Assembly: GCA_020851455.1 (NCBI GenBank)
Contig: JADZCT010000040.1
Coordinates: forward strand, 53,823 to 117,822
Direction: 5' to 3'
Source of the DNA: Gemmatimonadaceae bacterium
GTDB taxonomy: Bacteria; Gemmatimonadota; Gemmatimonadetes; Gemmatimonadales; Gemmatimonadaceae
DNA length: 64,000 bases
The translations under genes were made by a program, and so were the position numbers. The notes beneath the pieces were generated by a model that did no database searches, was not told the origin of the DNA, and saw only the letters and a list, made by a program, of their open reading frames with translations. Shown here piece by piece: positions 59,137 to 64,000 of this stretch (position 1 is its first letter; each line of letters opens with the position of its first letter).

Positions 59137-60398
59137 GCTGTGGCCTTCTTCTTTGGCGTCGCTCGATCGCGCCAGCACCACAAGGCCTCGACGGGTACGG
59201 CAAAAAGGTCAGCGCCGAATGGGACAACCTCCCTGCCGGTGTACAGCACGATGCCACGGCGGAAACGTCGGCCTGCGGCCGCGGCAAGTGCCCGCAGGCC
59301 CTTGAAGTCCGCGGCCGTCACCGTCGCCGCGCTCTTGACCTCGATGCCCACCACCGTCCCGTCGCGCCGCTCCAGCACCAGGTCCACCTCGTCGCCCTCG
59401 TGCGTCCGGAAGTGGTACAGCGCGGGCGGGGCCGCGCTCCATCCGGCCTGCTTGATGAGTTCCATGGTGACGAAGCCCTCGAGCAGCCCGCCGAGCAGTC
59501 CGCGATCGTGGACAAGGCGCGTTCCGTCAATCCCCATCAAGTGCGCCGCTAGCCCGGTATCTGTGAGCAGGACCTTGGGCGTCTTGACCAGCCGCTTGCC
59601 GATGTTCGTATGCCAGGGCGGCACGAGCCGGACCAGGAACACCGCCTCCAGCAGCGCGAAGTAGCGCTTCAGTGTCGACTGCGGCAGCCCGATGCTGCGC
59701 GACAACTCCGCATAGTTGAGCTGCGCCATGGTCCGCGCGGCTAGCAATGCGAGCAGGCGCGGCAACTCGGTCAGGCCCTCGATGCGGGCAAGATCGCGCA
59801 CGTCGCGTTGCAAGATTGACGTCACGTAGGCATCGAACCAGGCCCGCCGCCTCTCCGCCCGCTTGATCTGCGAGGCTTCCGGATAGCCGCCGCGCAGGAC
59901 ACGGTCCGCGAGCGGCGTCGCGCGTGGACGTCGCTCCAGCATCGGCTGTGCGCGGCCAAAGACCGCATCGAGGAAGTTTTCGGACCCACCTTCGATCTCG
60001 CCCTGCGAGAACGGCCAGAGACTCACGATTTCCATGCGCCCCGCAAGCGACTCTGCCACCTGCGGCAGTAGCAGCACGTTGGCCGAACCCGTGAGCAGAA
60101 AGCGGCCCGGCGTGCGCGTGCGGTCCACCGCCGCCTTGATGGCGACGAGCAGCTCGGGTGCGCGCTGGATCTCGTCCAGAACCAGCGGCTGCGCGAAGCC
60201 CGCGAGGAAGCCCGCCGGGTCGGCGCGCGCCGCCGACAGCACCGTCATGTCATCGAGCGTCAGGTAGTGCGCGCCGGACGTCTCCGCCACGGCCTGGGCC
60301 AGCGTGGTCTTGCCGGTCTGGCGCGCGCCGTGCAGCAGCACGACCGGCCGGTCGGCCAGGGCCGTGCGCAGCAAGGTTGCAGCGTGGCGGGGGAGCAT
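59133..60398 (-). CDS. AAA-type ATPase with C-terminal DUF4143 nuclease-like domain
   Basis: 421 residues. Walker A in [17 protein letters not shown], Walker B in QPLVLDEIQ, and sensor LLTGSAN. A winged-helix segment ([20 protein letters not shown]) and a DUF4143 domain with a PD-(D/E)xK-like core ([15 protein letters not shown] then GIEVKSA) follow. Proteins of this class are common as mobile accessory genes; their role is unknown. It sits between the TIR cargo and hsdR and is coupled to hsdR by a 4-base overlap. Confidence 0.92.
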
Positions 60399-60404
60399 GC
60401 CGAA

Positions 60405-60433
60405 AGATTAGCCAGTCAATGGCTGAAAATCAA
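60405..60433 (-). promoter_or_regulatory. Promoter candidate for the ATPase-hsdR pair
   Basis: On the minus strand, TTGATT (60428-60433) and TAATCT (60405-60410) are separated by exactly 17 bp. The -10 ends 6 bp before the ATG at 60398, so the transcript would be almost leaderless. The 127-bp gap before the ATPase gene is unusually AT-rich and holds no gene. Confidence 0.5.
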
Positions 60434-60525
60434 CCATACAGTAGCTGATTCTCTAACGATCCAAACGCCGATGACTCGTTGCGGAGCGAATGGATGCGGA
60501 TGATGGCGACTTCGTCGGGCATCGC

Positions 60526-61020
60526 TCATCTCAGGCAGTTCACCACACCGATGATAGCGAGCATCCCATAAAGCAAGGCGAAGACCATTGGCACCCAGCG
60601 CTCTAGATGGGACAGCGGGTGGTAAGCCTTACCTCGGCCTTCTTCGGCCATATGCCACTCGTATTCATAAAGAGCCGCAGGCATCTCCCGCTCAAGCTCA
60701 TGAATGACCTTGAATTTGACCGTGTTCAGGTTTCGGTATGAAGTGATGATCTGATACCAGGTCAATGCGACGAGGACGCCTGCGACAGGCACAAGGATCG
60801 CCCAACCGCCACCATACGCGCTCGCCGCGAGCAGCGTATAGAGCGTTACAAGGAAGGCATTGACGGTGAGCAAGTAGTTGTTCGCCGACACCCGCCGCTC
60901 GCTGATCTTCTCCGCCGACTCCACGTACAGCTTGTACTGCTCGAAGAGGTCGGCCTTGAAGGATTCGCCGTAGCTTTCCTTCGTGTGTCGGATGAGTTGC
61001 GGACCTTCAGCGTCGGGCAT
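60526..61020 (-). CDS. Three-helix membrane protein, RipA/SLATT-like, possible effector
   Basis: 164 residues. A charged N-terminus (EQYKLYVESAEKISERR) is followed by two hydrophobic helices (about 47-71 and 72-95), a cytoplasmic section (SYRNLNTVKFKVIHELEREM, YEWHMAEEGRGK) and a third helix (WVPMVFALLYGMLAIIGVV, about 141-160). The layout resembles small RipA-like or SLATT-type membrane proteins that occur beside TIR or SMODS genes; this match is from memory of the families. GAGGTGA lies just before its ATG, within the preceding TIR fragment. Lower GC than the chromosome. It may be the membrane effector of a TIR system. Confidence 0.75.
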   Translation of the reverse strand: MPDAEGPQLIRHTKESYGESFKADLFEQYKLYVESAEKISERRVSANNYLLTVNAFLVTLYTLLAASAYGGGWAILVPVAGVLVALTWYQIITSYRNLNTVKFKVIHELEREMPAALYEYEWHMAEEGRGKAYHPLSHLERWVPMVFALLYGMLAIIGVVNCLR

Positions 61021-61174
61021 GGGTCACCTCTTCCCGCCGATCAACTGCTTCAATGAGAGAACAATCATCGATCTCGAATGGCGAGCCCGGATGCTTCGCC
61101 TGCCCCGCAAGGAGGTTCCGGAGGTCTTCGTCGTGATCAAAGTCAAAGCTGATGAATGCACGCTTGATGGCCAA
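61007..61174 (-). pseudogene. Truncated second TIR-like gene (N-terminal fragment)
   Basis: 55 codons from a TTG at 61174 preceded by a strong GGAGG. The translation begins AIKRAFISFDFDHDEDLRNL and continues GQAKHPGSPFEIDD, matching the start of MTH538-type TIR-like proteins (normally about 130 residues). It stops soon after, missing the rest of the fold including the catalytic-Glu helix. Its 3' end overlaps the start of the membrane-protein gene, so a deletion probably joined them. It is 10 bp after the intact TIR-like gene. It could still be translated as a short peptide. Confidence 0.65.
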
Positions 61175-61184
61175 TGGTTCCTCC

Positions 61185-61595
61185 CTAATACCGCGGCGAG
61201 TAGCGCCGGATGGCGTCCACGATGGTGCCTGTATTCCAGCCCACGATCTCATTCGCGTTTTCCTGCACGACCACAGGAAGCTGCACATTGCCCCACGGTT
61301 TCACGCCGATGATGGACTTCCCAATGCGCCGCGCGAACTCCATTTCCCAATCCATCCACTCGCTGCGGGCCGTGTACATTCCCGCGAGGACAAGCATCAC
61401 GTCCGCCGGGCGAATCTGGTCACGGAGCTTCTTCTGGAGCATGTCATCCGTGTCGAGCGGCTTATGCTTTGGGACGCTGAGGTTCTGCCACTGGAAGTCC
61501 GGTGCCCCATCAAGGAATTCGCGAATGCGATGGTACTCGTCACTGTACTCCCAATCATGGCAGATGAAGACGGAGTAGGTGCGCAGGGTGGGCAT
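61185..61595 (-). CDS. TIR-like domain protein (DUF1863/ThsB-type)
   Basis: 136 residues, a stand-alone TIR-like fold: YSVFICHDWEYSDEYHRI, an LSVPKHKPLDTDD region, IRPADVMLVLAGMYTARSEW, and MDWEMEFARRIGKSIIGVKPW. Glu84 in WMDWE lies at the position of the catalytic Glu of NAD-consuming TIR domains. Such proteins make NAD-derived signals that switch on an effector in Thoeris-like defence. The ATG is 2 bp after the hsdS stop, so it is transcribed with hsdM and hsdS. No ThsA-like SIR2/SLOG gene is present in the window. Confidence 0.85.
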   Translation of the reverse strand: MPTLRTYSVFICHDWEYSDEYHRIREFLDGAPDFQWQNLSVPKHKPLDTDDMLQKKLRDQIRPADVMLVLAGMYTARSEWMDWEMEFARRIGKSIIGVKPWGNVQLPVVVQENANEIVGWNTGTIVDAIRRYSPRY

Positions 61596-61597
61596 GG

Positions 61598-64000
<2,403 letters not shown>

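Noticed and set aside
60526..61595. Complete Thoeris system
   Set aside because: Only the TIR-like component is recognisable; no ThsA with SIR2/SLOG or macro domain is present, so I call it TIR-plus-membrane module instead.

Overview
The window is a GC-rich (roughly two-thirds GC), densely packed bacterial chromosome segment with short gaps (none over about 210 bp), many ATGA/GTGA start-stop overlaps and frequent GTG starts. The gene content fits Gemmatimonadota or a close relative: many secreted peptidases with Gly/Arg-rich segments, a PadR regulator beside a lone TonB, serine/threonine kinases with extracytoplasmic tails, and a caa3-type oxidase. This assignment is inferred from gene style, not from a marker gene. 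I saw no rRNA, tRNA, CRISPR array, insertion sequence, integrase or phage gene.

Layout. 1-5.6 kb (+): the 3' part of metH, a REC-EAL regulator, an acyl-CoA dehydrogenase and a DUF1684 lipoprotein. 5.6-8.7 kb (-): an EAL protein, a small membrane protein and a sodium/solute symporter in one overlapping operon. 8.8-20.9 kb: a peptide-degradation district (M14, M24B and M28 peptidases, an S33-type hydrolase, an amidohydrolase), a HEAT-repeat protein, endonuclease III and a cyclophilin. 20.9-23.8 kb: a tiny membrane protein, a P1B-type metal ATPase and an HD-domain protein. 23.9-29.7 kb: an ECF sigma factor and its probable anti-sigma factor lead an operon with a Spy-like protein, a TolC-like channel, a MacA-like adaptor and a MacB-like permease that has no ATPase gene beside it. 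29.8-37.1 kb: TonB and PadR (divergent), Kup, a double-PDZ protein, a ferritin-VIT iron exporter and a cysteine synthase. 37.2-46.4 kb: leuS, a chemoreceptor-like protein, a Ser/Thr kinase, an Ntn-hydrolase asparaginase, a DUF2334 deacetylase and a GT4 glycosyltransferase. 46.5-55.96 kb: an aspartase fused to a cyclic-nucleotide-binding-like domain, a small unknown protein, the four-gene caa3 oxidase cluster, a DUF5009-type acyltransferase and a DacB-type peptidase.

55.99 kb to the end (-) is a defence island. A type I restriction-modification operon (hsdM, hsdS ... hsdR) is interrupted by cargo: a TIR-like gene 2 bp behind hsdS, a truncated second TIR-like gene, a three-helix membrane protein, and an AAA/DUF4143 ATPase overlapping hsdR. 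The TIR plus membrane-protein pair is the best candidate for a little-described system here.

A second signal runs through the whole window. The palindromic hexamer RTCGAY is almost absent from the first 56 kb (one copy found by eye), and RTTGAY/RTCAAY stands in its place even where that forces rare codons. The 8-kb island carries nine copies. This suggests a host methylation or restriction system acting on that site and a separate, later origin for the island.
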